A DNA stretch of 58,203 nucleotides, from NCBI RefSeq assembly GCF_001995215.1, contig NZ_MUXN01000020.1, forward strand, positions 277,336 through 335,538, in the 5' to 3' direction. The notes below the pieces were generated by a model. That model searched no databases and was not told the origin of the DNA. It worked only from the letters and a program-made list of their open reading frames with translations. The DNA is from Amycolatopsis azurea DSM 43854. Lineage in GTDB: Bacteria; Actinomycetota; Actinomycetes; Mycobacteriales; Pseudonocardiaceae. Positions 25,732-34,523 of the stretch are shown here, piece after piece. The translations under genes were made by a program, and so were the position numbers. Positions within the stretch are counted from its first letter, which is position 1. Every line of letters starts with the position of its first letter.

Positions 25732-27083
25732 GCCACGGCCTCCTTTCGAGACGTGAAGACCGCCATTTGGGTCGGCGGTCCTGATTCCTGGGACTCCTGT
25801 CCCACCGGCAGGTGGCGGACGTCGTAGCCGCGCCGGGACGCGACCCCCTCGGCCCATGAGCGGAACTGCTCGCGCGTCCATTCGAAACGGTGGTCGGCGT
25901 GCCGGAACTTGCCGTCTTCGAGGAATTCGAAGTGCCGGTTGTACTCGGCGTTCGGCGTCGTGACGAGCACCGTCCGCGGTGCGGCGACGCCGAACACGGC
26001 GTGCTCCAGCGCGGGCAGACGCTCCTCGTCGACGTGCTCGATCACCTCCATCAGCACGGCCGCGTCGTATCCGGCCAGCGAAGGATCCGCGTAGGTCAGC
26101 GCCGACTGCCGCAGCGTGATCCGGGACTTGTCTTTGAGGCGCTTCTCCGCGATGTCGAGCGCGCTCGCGGACACGTCGACACCGACGATCTCGGTGAACG
26201 ACGGCTCTTTCTGGAGGACGCGCAGCAGCGCGCCACCGCCGCAGCCGAGGTCGAGCACACGCCGCGCGCCGGCCGCCCGGAGCGCCGCGAGCACACTCCC
26301 GTGGCGCTGCACGGCCAGCGGCTCGGGCCTGTCCGGCAGTTCGGTGACGAGCGCTTCGGTCTCGGCGGGCACGTCGTCCGCTTCGGCCAGCTGCGCGAGC
26401 GCGTACGACACGATCGGACGACGTCGTTCGAGGTACCGGCTCGTGATGAGGTCCCGTTCCGGATGGCCCGCGAGCCAGCCCTCGCCGACCCGCAGCAGCT
26501 TGTCGGCCTCGTCCTGGCCGATCCAGTAGTGCTTGTCGCCGTCGAGAGCGGGCAACAGGACGTACAGGTGCCGCAACGCGTCGACGACGCGCTGGGTCCC
26601 GGTCAGCCGGAGGTCGACGTAGCGGGAGTCGCCCCACCGCGGGAATTCGGGATCGAGCGGGATCGTCTTCGTTTCGACCTGCCAGCCCAGCGGTTCGAAC
26701 AGCTTGTGGACGACCTCGGCGCCGCCGCGCGCGGTCAGTGACGGGACGCGGATCTCCAGCGGGAAGCCTTCGTCGACCAGTTCCGGCCGGTTCGCGCACC
26801 GGCCAGCCAGCGCCGTCGTGAAGGCCGCGCGCAGCGCCACCGCCAGATACGAGCCACCCGCGTACGGCCGGTCGTTGACGTACTGGGTCAACGACGTCCC
26901 GCCGCCGCGCACGAGGTCGACGGGGTCGATCTCGACCAGCAGCGCGACGGTGCAGCGCTCGTCGGACGCCTCGGGGTAGAAGACGTGCGCCGTCCCGGCC
27001 GAGAGCGTGATCGGCTGCGCCTTCTCCGGATGTTTGTGCAGGAGAAAGCCCAGGTCGGTGGCGGGCGTCCGGGTGGTCGTCAT
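25728..27083 (-). CDS. hen1: 3' terminal RNA ribose 2'-O-methyltransferase Hen1
   Basis: 451 residues. The N-terminal half (LGFLLHKHPEKAQPITLSAG) is the region that assists Pnkp ligation. The C-terminal half is a SAM methyltransferase: VLDLGCGGGALL binds SAM, and MEVIEHVDEERLPALEHAVF carries the E-x-x-E-H metal-binding residues. It methylates the 2'-OH at a break so that the repaired RNA resists being cut again. ATG 27083 was chosen from conservation of the N-terminus; no clear ribosome site is visible. It is 75 bases divergent from the DUF255 gene. No anticodon nuclease gene that would supply the damage is visible in the window. Confidence 0.96.
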   Translation of the reverse strand: MTTTRTPATDLGFLLHKHPEKAQPITLSAGTAHVFYPEASDERCTVALLVEIDPVDLVRGGGTSLTQYVNDRPYAGGSYLAVALRAAFTTALAGRCANRPELVDEGFPLEIRVPSLTARGGAEVVHKLFEPLGWQVETKTIPLDPEFPRWGDSRYVDLRLTGTQRVVDALRHLYVLLPALDGDKHYWIGQDEADKLLRVGEGWLAGHPERDLITSRYLERRRPIVSYALAQLAEADDVPAETEALVTELPDRPEPLAVQRHGSVLAALRAAGARRVLDLGCGGGALLRVLQKEPSFTEIVGVDVSASALDIAEKRLKDKSRITLRQSALTYADPSLAGYDAAVLMEVIEHVDEERLPALEHAVFGVAAPRTVLVTTPNAEYNRHFEFLEDGKFRHADHRFEWTREQFRSWAEGVASRRGYDVRHLPVGQESQESGPPTQMAVFTSRKEAVA

Positions 27084-27158
27084 GGTCAGCAACACCGCGT
27101 CAGTGTCGCGCAGACGGCCGTTCCGCGCGCCCGCTTTTCCGCGTGGGACCCTGGAGGC

Positions 27159-29171
27159 ATGTCGAACCGCCTGAAGGCCGCGACCAGTCCGTACCTGCTG
27201 CAGCACGCCGAGAACCCGGTGGACTGGTGGCCTTGGGGCGAGGAAGCGCTGGCCGAGGCGAAACGACGGAACGTGCCGATCCTGCTCTCGGTCGGCTACG
27301 CGGCCTGCCATTGGTGCCATGTCATGGCGCACGAGTCCTTCGAGGACGAAGCCACCGCGACGTTGATGAACGCGAACTTCGTCAACATCAAGGTGGACCG
27401 CGAAGAGCGCCCGGACATCGACTCGGTGTACATGGCGGCCACGCAGGCGATGACCGGTCAGGGCGGCTGGCCGATGACGTGTTTCCTGACCCCGGAAGGC
27501 GAGCCGTTCCATTGCGGCACCTACTACCCGCCGTCGCCGCGGCCCGGGATGCCGTCGTTCTCGCAGCTGCTCGTCGCGGTCGCCGAGGCCTGGGGTGAGC
27601 GCCCGGACGAGCTGCGTTCCGGCGCTCAGCAGATCATCGCGCATCTCACGGAGAAGAGCGGCCCGCTTCCCGAGTCCGTTGTGGACGGTGCGGCGATGGC
27701 GGCCGCGGTCGCTTCATTGGGCAAGGAGTACGACGCCGAGAGCGGCGGATTCGGGGGAGCGCCGAAGTTCCCGCCGACGATGGCGTTGAACTTCCTGCTC
27801 CGCCATCACGAGCGCACCGGTTCCGATCTCGCGTCGGTCGAGCACACGGCCGAGGCGATGGCGCTCGGCGGGCTCAACGACCAGCTCGCCGGTGGCTTCG
27901 CGCGCTACTCGGTCGACGCGCGCTGGGAAGTGCCGCACTTCGAAAAGATGTTGTACGACAACGGTTTGCTCCTGCGCTTCTACGCGCAGTTCCACGGCGT
28001 GACCGGGTATGAGTACGCGCGGAGGACGGTCGAGGAGACCGCGGAGTTCCTGCTTCGCGACCTCGGGACAGCCGAAGGCGGGTTCGCCGCTTCGCTCGAC
28101 GCGGACACCGACGGCGTCGAGGGGCTCACCTATGTCTGGACTCCCGCGCAGCTCGCCGAGGTGCTCGGCGAGGAAGACGGGGCTTGGGCGGCCGAGCTGT
28201 TCCAGGTGACCGAGCGGGGCAACTTCGAGCACGGCGCGTCGACCCTGCGGCTGCGTGAACCGCATCCAGAGGACGAAACGCGTTACGAACGGGTCCGTCG
28301 CGCGCTGCTGGCCGCGCGGAACGGACGTCCCCAGCCCGCCCGCGACGACAAGGTCATCGCCGCGTGGAACGGGCTCGCGATCGGCGCGCTCGCCAAAGCG
28401 GGCTCGCGCCTTGATCGTCCACAGTGGATCGAAGCGGCCGCCCGCGCCGCGGCTTTCCTGATGGACACCCATTTCGTCGACGGACGGCTGCGCCGGACCT
28501 CGCGCGACGGCGTCGTCGGCACGACCGCCGGGGTGCTGGAGGACTACTCGTGCCTCGCCGAAGGGCTGCTCGAACTCCACCAGGTGACCGGGGAACCGCG
28601 CTGGCTCGCTGACGCGATCACCCTGCTGGATCTGGCTTTGGCGCATTTCGACGTCCCGGAGTCGCCGGGGGCCTACTACGACACGGCCGACGACGCGGAA
28701 GTCCTGGTGCAGCGGCCGTCCGACCCGACCGACAACGCGAGCCCGTCGGGGGCTTCGGCGCTGGCGAACGCGTTGCTGACCGCCTCCGTGCTCGCCGGGC
28801 ACGACCAGGTGGGCCGCTATCGCGAGGCGGCCGAGCAGGCGCTGGCGCGCGCGGGACGGCTCGCCGCCCACGCGCCGCGGTTCGCCGGGCACTGGCTGAC
28901 GGTCGCCGAAGCCGCGGCCGCCGGCCCGGTCCAGGTGGCCGTCGCCGGGCCGGACGCCGCTTCTCGTGCGGATCTGCTCGCCGCGGCCGTCGCTTCGCTG
29001 CCGGACGGCGCCGTCGTCGTGAGCGGGGCTCCCGACGCGGACGGCGTGCCGCTGCTCGCCGGCCGGCCGCTGGTCGAGGGCGCCGCCGCCGCTTACGTGT
29101 GCCGGGGGTACGTGTGCGAGCGGCCGGTCACGACGGCGGAGGACCTGCGCGCGCAGCTCAGGGCCGGGTAG
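27159..29171 (+). CDS. Thioredoxin-domain (DUF255/YyaL-like) protein
   Basis: 670 residues. The N-terminal thioredoxin-like domain begins SNRLKAATSPYLLQHAENPV and holds a CHWCH motif (AACHWCHVMAHESFED). A large alpha-helical barrel follows (about residues 190-560), with HFEKMLYDNG and WTPAQLAEVLGEEDG typical of the family. Bacterial YyaL and animal SPATA20 are relatives; the biochemical role is not settled. The ATG at 27159 has GGAGG only one base upstream and GACCCT 6 bases upstream, so it may be leaderless. It corresponds to Rv1084. Bases 28259-28283 match a repeat arm found near 44.26 kb. Confidence 0.92.
   Translation: MSNRLKAATSPYLLQHAENPVDWWPWGEEALAEAKRRNVPILLSVGYAACHWCHVMAHESFEDEATATLMNANFVNIKVDREERPDIDSVYMAATQAMTGQGGWPMTCFLTPEGEPFHCGTYYPPSPRPGMPSFSQLLVAVAEAWGERPDELRSGAQQIIAHLTEKSGPLPESVVDGAAMAAAVASLGKEYDAESGGFGGAPKFPPTMALNFLLRHHERTGSDLASVEHTAEAMALGGLNDQLAGGFARYSVDARWEVPHFEKMLYDNGLLLRFYAQFHGVTGYEYARRTVEETAEFLLRDLGTAEGGFAASLDADTDGVEGLTYVWTPAQLAEVLGEEDGAWAAELFQVTERGNFEHGASTLRLREPHPEDETRYERVRRALLAARNGRPQPARDDKVIAAWNGLAIGALAKAGSRLDRPQWIEAAARAAAFLMDTHFVDGRLRRTSRDGVVGTTAGVLEDYSCLAEGLLELHQVTGEPRWLADAITLLDLALAHFDVPESPGAYYDTADDAEVLVQRPSDPTDNASPSGASALANALLTASVLAGHDQVGRYREAAEQALARAGRLAAHAPRFAGHWLTVAEAAAAGPVQVAVAGPDAASRADLLAAAVASLPDGAVVVSGAPDADGVPLLAGRPLVEGAAAAYVCRGYVCERPVTTAEDLRAQLRAG
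28259..28283. repeat. 25-base match to the GGACCGCATCC palindrome arm inside a gene
   Basis: These 25 bases are the exact reverse complement of 44252-44276 and include ACCGCATCCAGAGGAC and GAAACGCG. They lie within the DUF255 gene in frame. The match is far longer than expected by chance. Confidence 0.85.
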
Positions 29172-29216
29172 TCGTGAGTGTTTTGGGTCGTTCTAACGAC
29201 ACAAAACACTCACGAC
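29171..29216. repeat. GTCGTGAGTG-family palindrome, copy 1
   Basis: Perfect outer arms GTCGTGAGTGTTTTG and complement, and an inner GTCGTT/AACGAC stem, form an almost complete 46-base hairpin. Its first base is the last base of the DUF255 stop codon. It probably ends that transcript. Confidence 0.9.
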
Positions 29217-29286
29217 CCGCTGTACCGAAGGTGTCCACGCAGGTCATGGGGTTTCGCCGGGGGAGAACACGCCTGACTTCCAATCA

Positions 29287-29325
29287 TTGCGCGCGTAGCG
29301 TCGGTAGCGTTGTAATCATGTAATC
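29287..29325 (+). promoter_or_regulatory. Promoter with paired direct repeats
   Basis: TTGCGC (29287-29292) and TGTAAT (29311-29316) with an 18-base spacer form a candidate promoter. GTAGCG occurs at 29295-29300 and 29304-29309, and GTAATC at 29312-29317 and 29320-29325, an arrangement suited to a self-regulating ribbon-helix-helix dimer. Confidence 0.4.
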
Positions 29326-29337
29326 GCGGAGGCGAGC

Positions 29338-29928
29338 ATGCACACCTACTTCAGGACGGCGAGACATATGGGACGCGGTGGCTGGAAGGGCCGGGGCGGC
29401 TGGCAGCAGGCGGAGATCCCGTCGGCGGACGACGCGGCGGCGTGGTTCGGCGGGCGGTTGCCGGAGGGCTGGTTCACCGGGGACCCCGAGGTCACGGTGG
29501 ATCGCGAAGAGATCGTCATCGTCGGCGAGCTCCAGCCGCTCGGCGGCGAATACGCCGACGACGCCGCTCGTGCGGCGGCCGAGGACGGCCGGATCAGCCG
29601 GTTCCGCGAGGAGACCCGCGACGAGCGGATCGAGATCGCGCGCCAGGCCGAGCACCGGTATCAGCGCAAGGTCGCCTGGGGCGCGAGCCTCGGCGGCACG
29701 CGGCACCTGTTCACCACGCATTCGGCGCCGGTCATGACCAGGCTGCGGCAGCCCGAACGCCTGGTCCTCGACACCCTCGTCGACGCCGGTGTCGCGCGGT
29801 CGCGGTCGGAGGCGCTGGCCTGGGCCGTCCGGCTGGTCGGCGAGCACGCGGACACCTGGCTCGCCGAACTCCGGGAGGCGATGACCAAGGTCGACGATCT
29901 CCGCTCACAGGGACCGGACCTTTCCTGA
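29338..29928 (+). CDS. Hypothetical protein with possible C-terminal ribbon-helix-helix
   Basis: 196 residues. The N-terminus is basic and Gly/Trp-rich (GRGGWKGRGGWQQAE), the middle is acidic, and the C-terminal 55 residues (ERLVLDTLVDAGVARSRSEALAWAVRLV) resemble a ribbon-helix-helix strand and SRSEAL-type helix followed by a long helix. GGAGG lies 6 bases before ATG 29338. Direct repeats overlap its promoter. A DNA-binding or antitoxin-like role is inferred; no toxin partner is adjacent. Assignment is tentative. Confidence 0.6.
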   Translation: MHTYFRTARHMGRGGWKGRGGWQQAEIPSADDAAAWFGGRLPEGWFTGDPEVTVDREEIVIVGELQPLGGEYADDAARAAAEDGRISRFREETRDERIEIARQAEHRYQRKVAWGASLGGTRHLFTTHSAPVMTRLRQPERLVLDTLVDAGVARSRSEALAWAVRLVGEHADTWLAELREAMTKVDDLRSQGPDLS

Positions 29929-29997
29929 CACCAGGGGCCCCACCTAGAGTCGGGATTCCGCCGTCTTCACCGAAGTCCTCTTGCGAAAGAAGGCGTC

Positions 29998-31353
29998 ATG
30001 GACGGCAGATTCTCCCGGCGTTGGCTGATCAAGGGCGGTCTCGTGGTGGCCGCGAGCCCCTTGCTCGCGCCCACCGCCTCGGCGGCCCCGGTCCTTCCCT
30101 GGCCCGCCGCCAACGACATCGTCGCGCGGACGAAACGTCCGGTCTTCCCGGACCGGACGTTCTCCGTGCTCGATTTCGGCGCCAAAGGCGACGGGAAGAC
30201 CGATAACTCGGCCGCGATCAAGAAGACGATCGAGACGGCCAACGCGCGTGGCGGCGGCCACGTCGTCGTGCCGAAAGGCACCTTCGTCACCGGCGCGGTG
30301 TACCTCAAGAGCAACGTGGACCTGCACCTCGACGCGGGCGCGGTGCTCAAGTTCGGCTCCGACGCCTCGAAGTTCCCGAACGTGCTCACCCGCTACGAGG
30401 GCATCGAGTGCGTCAACCGGTCGCCGATGATCTACGCGTACAAGGAATCCGACATCGCGGTGACCGGGCGGGGCACGCTCGACGCCGCTGATACGGCTTC
30501 CTGGAACAAGGGCAAGGACCGCGAGTACCTGGAATCCCTGGTGGCCAAGGGAGTCCCGCCGGAGAAACGGATCGTTCCCGGCTCCGGGCACGCCATGCGG
30601 TCCACGTTCGTCGAGCCGTACGCGTGCGACACCGTGCTCATCCAGGGCGTCACACTGAAGAACCCGGTGTTCTGGCAGCTGCACCCCACGCTGTGCCGCA
30701 ACGTCACGATCGACGGCGTCCGCACGGACGCGAGCACCGCGCACTCCAACACCGACGCGTGTGACCCCGAGTCCTGCGACCACGTCGTGATCGTGAACTC
30801 CCACCTCGGCGCGCACGACGACAACATCGCGCTCAAAGCGGGCAGGGACGCCGACGGGCGCCGGGTCGGGGTGCCGTGCCGGAACATCGTCGTCGCGAAC
30901 TGCGTGATGGACGGCAACTGGGGCGCGATCACCTGCGGGAGCGAGCAGACCGGCGGCATCAGCGACGTCTACGCGTACAAGCTCACGGTCACCGGCGAGA
31001 CGAAGTACGCGCTGTACGTCAAGTCGAACACCCTGCGCGGCGGGTTCACCGAGAACGTCAATCTCGACAGAGTCTCCGGCACGTTCGCCCGCTCGTTCGC
31101 GTACGTCCTGCCGGATTACAACGGTCAGACCGGCGCGTACGTCCCGCGGTTCGGGCCGTTCACCATCAGCGACTCCGCGAGCACGAAATGCGGGCAGGCG
31201 GCGTTCGACGTCCGGGGGTTGCCCAACTCACACGTTCGGGGCCTGCGGGTGAGCGATTGCCGCTTCGACGGCGTCGCTAGCACGGAGAACACCCTGGACC
31301 ACGTCGACGACCTGCGGTTCGTGAACACGACGATCAACGGGAAGCCGGTCTGA
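29998..31353 (+). CDS. Secreted glycoside hydrolase family 28 (polygalacturonase-like)
   Basis: 451 residues. A Tat-type signal (SRRWLIKGG, hydrophobic run, AAP cleavage region at about 28-30) is followed by a right-handed beta-helix. GH28 marks are FGAKGDGKTDNSAAI, NTDACDPESC, GAHDDNIALKAG with the catalytic aspartates, GSEQTGG, and the YVKSN basic block. It would hydrolyse galacturonan or related glycosides outside the cell. AGAAGG precedes the ATG. No pectin uptake genes are nearby, so it acts as an isolated degradative enzyme. Confidence 0.92.
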   Translation: MDGRFSRRWLIKGGLVVAASPLLAPTASAAPVLPWPAANDIVARTKRPVFPDRTFSVLDFGAKGDGKTDNSAAIKKTIETANARGGGHVVVPKGTFVTGAVYLKSNVDLHLDAGAVLKFGSDASKFPNVLTRYEGIECVNRSPMIYAYKESDIAVTGRGTLDAADTASWNKGKDREYLESLVAKGVPPEKRIVPGSGHAMRSTFVEPYACDTVLIQGVTLKNPVFWQLHPTLCRNVTIDGVRTDASTAHSNTDACDPESCDHVVIVNSHLGAHDDNIALKAGRDADGRRVGVPCRNIVVANCVMDGNWGAITCGSEQTGGISDVYAYKLTVTGETKYALYVKSNTLRGGFTENVNLDRVSGTFARSFAYVLPDYNGQTGAYVPRFGPFTISDSASTKCGQAAFDVRGLPNSHVRGLRVSDCRFDGVASTENTLDHVDDLRFVNTTINGKPV

Positions 31354-31368
31354 TTCGTGCTGCGTCCG

Positions 31369-31411
31369 CCGATGCGGTGCGGCAGGCTGAGGTCAGAACG
31401 CACCGCATCGG
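31369..31411 (+). promoter_or_regulatory. 13-bp inverted repeat touching the acyl-CoA oxidase ribosome site
   Basis: CCGATGCGGTGCG (31369-31381) pairs perfectly with 31399-31411 across a 17-base loop. The 3' arm overlaps the first bases of GGAGGA (31410-31415), the Shine-Dalgarno site of the next gene. It could be a terminator for the GH28 transcript, an operator, or an RNA switch for translation. Confidence 0.6.
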
Positions 31412-31418
31412 AGGAATC

Positions 31419-33305
31419 GTGGACACACCAGGACTTCCCGCGAAGATCGACCCGGACGCGCTGACCACCGTCCTCGATGGACGGTGGGCCGGGCTTCGCC
31501 GCGCGGTGCGCGCGCAGATGGCGGCGGAGGACTTCAAGGATCCCGTCGATCTCGACGTCGAAGCGCACCGCGCCCAGGTGCTCGAGTGGTTGCGCAAGCT
31601 CGCCGAAACCGACCGCCCGGGTCTCGGTTTCGACCCGGCGTACGGCGGGGGCGGCGACGTCGGCGGCTCGGTGATGTCGTTCGAGATGCTGGGCTTCGGC
31701 GACCTCTCGCTGATGGTCAAGGCCGGTGTCCAATGGGGCCTGTTCGGCGGCGCGGTGCAGTTGCTCGGCACCGAACGCCACCACGAGCGCTACCTGCGCG
31801 AGATCAAGGACCTGGACCTGCTGGGCTGTTTCGCGATGACCGAGCACGGTCACGGCTCGGACGTCCAGCACCTGCGCACCACCGCGACCTACGATCCGGC
31901 CACGCGCGAGTTCGTCGTGCACACACCGGACCGGGGCGCGATGAAGGAGTACATCGGCAACGCCGCCCGCGACGGCGAACTCGCGGTGGTGTTCGCGCAG
32001 CTGATCACCGGCGGGGAGTCGCGCGGCGTGCACGCGTTCGTGGTGCCGATCCGCGGCGAGCACGCGAACGGCGTCGAGATCGAGGACTGCGGCCGCAAGG
32101 CGGGTCTCAACGGCGTCGACAACGGGCGGCTCACCTTCACCCAGGTGAGGGTTCCGCGCGAGGCGCTGCTCAACCGGTTCGGTGACGTCGCCGAGGACGG
32201 GACGTACACGAGCCCGATCGAGAGCGACGGCCGCCGGTTCTTCACGATGCTGGGCACGCTCATCCGCGGCCGGGTCAGCGTCGCGGGCAGCGCCGGCAGC
32301 GCGACGAAACGCGCGCTGGCGCTGGCCGTCCGATACGGCGAGCAGCGTCGTCAGTTCGCGCGGCCGGACGGCGACGAGGTCGTGATCCTCGACTATCGCG
32401 CGCACCAACGGAAACTGCTGCCCGCGCTGGCGACGTCGTACGCGCTGCACTTCGCGCAGGAAGCCCTCGTCGCGACGCTGAACGACATCGCCGAGGACGC
32501 GCCGGAGGAGGAGCAGCGGGAGCTGGAGTCGCGCGCGGCCGGGATCAAGGCCGTCTCGACCTGGCACGCGACGGCGACCATCCAGGCCGCTCGTGAGGCG
32601 TGCGGCGGCTCCGGCTATCTGTCGGAGAACCTGCTCGCCGGGCTGAAAGCCGACACGGACGTCTTCACCACCTTCGAGGGTGACAACACCGTGCTGTTGC
32701 AGCTGGTCGCGAAGGGCCTGCTGACCAGCTACAAGGACCATTTCGAGGACCTGAGCCCGCTCGCGACCGCGCGGTTCGTGGCGGAGCAGTTCGTCGAGGC
32801 CGTGATCGAACGGACGTCCGCGCGCAAGGTCGTCGAGCGGCTCACCGACGCCGACGACAGCGACGTGCTGTACTCGCGCGAATGGCATCTGAAGCTGTTC
32901 GAAGACCGCGAAGAGCACGTACTCGGCGGGGTCGCGCAGCGTCTGCGTAAGGCCGCTTCGGATCCCTTCGGTGTCTTCAACGACGCGCAGGATCACGTGC
33001 TGCGCGCCGGGCGAGTACACGTCGACAGGGTGGTGCTGGAGGCGTTCATCGGCGCCATCGAGCGCTGTGCCGATGCTGAGGCTCGCGAGCTGCTGGAGCG
33101 GGTCTGCGACCTCTACGCGCTCGCGAACATCGAGGCGGACCGGGGCTGGTTCCTCGAACACGGGCGCCTGACCTCCGGCCGCTCGAAGGCCGTCACCGCC
33201 GCGGTGAACGCGTTGTGCGCCGACCTGCGCCCGCACGCGCGCACCCTCGTCGACGCCTTCGCTATCCCCGAGCAGTACCTAGCGGCTCCGATGCTTCGGG
33301 ACTGA
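31419..33305 (+). CDS. Acyl-CoA oxidase/dehydrogenase family protein
   Basis: 628 residues, the length of acyl-CoA oxidases rather than the 380 of classical dehydrogenases. The substrate and FAD blocks are GCFAMTEHGHGSDVQHLRTT, EYIGNAARDGELAVVFAQL and AREACGGSGYLSENLLAGL, with FTTFEGDNTVLLQLVAKGLL typical of oxidases. It introduces the trans-2 double bond in acyl-CoA, passing electrons to oxygen or ETF. GTG 31419 has GGAGGA 3 to 4 bases upstream. Its last 44 bases overlap the convergent K+ channel gene. Confidence 0.92.
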   Translation: MDTPGLPAKIDPDALTTVLDGRWAGLRRAVRAQMAAEDFKDPVDLDVEAHRAQVLEWLRKLAETDRPGLGFDPAYGGGGDVGGSVMSFEMLGFGDLSLMVKAGVQWGLFGGAVQLLGTERHHERYLREIKDLDLLGCFAMTEHGHGSDVQHLRTTATYDPATREFVVHTPDRGAMKEYIGNAARDGELAVVFAQLITGGESRGVHAFVVPIRGEHANGVEIEDCGRKAGLNGVDNGRLTFTQVRVPREALLNRFGDVAEDGTYTSPIESDGRRFFTMLGTLIRGRVSVAGSAGSATKRALALAVRYGEQRRQFARPDGDEVVILDYRAHQRKLLPALATSYALHFAQEALVATLNDIAEDAPEEEQRELESRAAGIKAVSTWHATATIQAAREACGGSGYLSENLLAGLKADTDVFTTFEGDNTVLLQLVAKGLLTSYKDHFEDLSPLATARFVAEQFVEAVIERTSARKVVERLTDADDSDVLYSREWHLKLFEDREEHVLGGVAQRLRKAASDPFGVFNDAQDHVLRAGRVHVDRVVLEAFIGAIERCADAEARELLERVCDLYALANIEADRGWFLEHGRLTSGRSKAVTAAVNALCADLRPHARTLVDAFAIPEQYLAAPMLRD

Positions 33306-34008
33306 CCCCGGCGCGCTGCTCGGCGAGCTCGGCCCGCAACGCCTTGACCTCGCGGGTCAGCTCGTCGAGATGCTCGCGGGTGACGGCCTGCGCGTTCTCG
33401 TCGGCCTCGGTCACCCGGCGGATCAGCCACGACGCCAGGGTCGCGGTGACCACACCGAGCAGCGCGATCCCGGCCACCATCAGCCCGACCGCGACGACGC
33501 GGCCGGTGCCGCTGATGGGGTAGCGATCGCCGTAGCCGACCGTGGTGATCGTCGTGATGGACCACCACACCGCGTCCGGGAAGTCGGTGATCGGCGCGTC
33601 CGGCTGAGTGCGTTCGGCGTCGAGCACGGCGAGCGCCGAACAGAACACGATCAGCGCCGTCGCGCCCACCGTGTAGACCACGACGCGGCCGCGCAGCGAC
33701 AGGCCGGCGTTGCGGTTGAGGACGTTGAGCACCGTGACCAGCCGGAGCAGCCGCAGCTGCCGGATCAGCGGGAGCACGATGATCACCAGGTCGAAGATGT
33801 TGCTCTTGAGGAAGGCCTGTTTGTCCTCGGCGTGCTTGAGGCGGACGCCGTAGTCCAGGGCGAAGACCGCCCAGGCGACCCAGGTGACGACCTCGCACCA
33901 GACCCGGCCGGTCTGCCCCAGCGAGGGTTGCAGGATCGGCCAGGCGTAGGCGGCCAGGAACAGCATGGCGGCGGCGTTGAGCGGCCACTCCATCCGCTTC
34001 TCCCACAT
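33262..34008 (-). CDS. Voltage-gated-type potassium channel
   Basis: 248 residues. Helices S1-S4 are present with a basic S4-like stretch (IRQLRLLRLVTVLNVLNR). The pore has the potassium filter TTITTVGYGDRYP, then an S6 helix and a short C-terminal coiled coil (EHLDELTREVKALRAELAEQ) likely to aid tetramer assembly. ATG 34008 is supported by GAGGAG 7 bases upstream. It overlaps the acyl-CoA oxidase 3' end and follows the split-barrel oxidoreductase gene on the same strand. Confidence 0.9.
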   Translation of the reverse strand: MWEKRMEWPLNAAAMLFLAAYAWPILQPSLGQTGRVWCEVVTWVAWAVFALDYGVRLKHAEDKQAFLKSNIFDLVIIVLPLIRQLRLLRLVTVLNVLNRNAGLSLRGRVVVYTVGATALIVFCSALAVLDAERTQPDAPITDFPDAVWWSITTITTVGYGDRYPISGTGRVVAVGLMVAGIALLGVVTATLASWLIRRVTEADENAQAVTREHLDELTREVKALRAELAEQRAGVSPEASEPLGTARG

Positions 34009-34020
34009 CGGACGACTCCT

Positions 34021-34040
34021 CACCTGGCCTTTTCCAGGTG
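34021..34040 (-). terminator. Small hairpin between oxidoreductase and K+ channel
   Basis: CACCTGG and CCAGGTG (7 bp, 6-base loop) sit between the stop of one gene and the ribosome site of the next. It may reduce read-through. Confidence 0.4.
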
Positions 34041-34046
34041 GGTACG

Positions 34047-34430
34047 TTAAGCGATGTCGAGGGCTGTTCCATAGAGTTTCTCGGCTTTAAGGGTGATGTA
34101 GAGCCTTCGCTCGCCTTCGGGTGTTCGCGTGACTTCGGAGAGTTCCGTTTTTCCTTCCACGACCGCGAATTTCCAGTGGTCGGCGCTGGAGACGTAGAGC
34201 GAAGCGGTGGGGTTGTTACGGAGCTGCTTGACCTTGAGGCGGTCTTCGGTCGTGCTGACCCGGATCTCCCGGGTCTCGGGGTCCCAGGTGTAGACGACCG
34301 TGGAGAGGTGCGGGCGGCCGTCGCGCTTGAGGGTCGCGAGGGCGCCGAAGGTGTGCTCGGCGATGAAGGCGCTGAGGGCCGCGTCGTCGAGGGCGCGGGG
34401 TGGAACGTTCTTGGTCATGGTGGTGATCAT
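34047..34430 (-). CDS. Split-barrel PPOX-class (F420/FMN) oxidoreductase
   Basis: 127 residues. TFGALATLKRDGRPHLSTVVYTWD, IRVSTTEDRLKVKQLRNNP, and SLYVSSADHWKFAVVEGKTEL are typical of small pyridoxamine-oxidase-like proteins in actinobacteria, many of which use F420. The precise substrate is unknown. The start is uncertain: ATG 34430 and ATG 34418 are both plausible and neither has a strong ribosome site. A still longer reading to 34505 is unlikely. Confidence 0.83.
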   Translation of the reverse strand: MITTMTKNVPPRALDDAALSAFIAEHTFGALATLKRDGRPHLSTVVYTWDPETREIRVSTTEDRLKVKQLRNNPTASLYVSSADHWKFAVVEGKTELSEVTRTPEGERRLYITLKAEKLYGTALDIA

Positions 34431-34523
34431 GACCGGGGTTCCGGGGCGCCGGAAGAAGGCACTTTCTTGTGCCAGAGGGAACACGCGTGTGTCCGTCCAG
34501 GTCACCGGCTTCGTACCCCTCTG

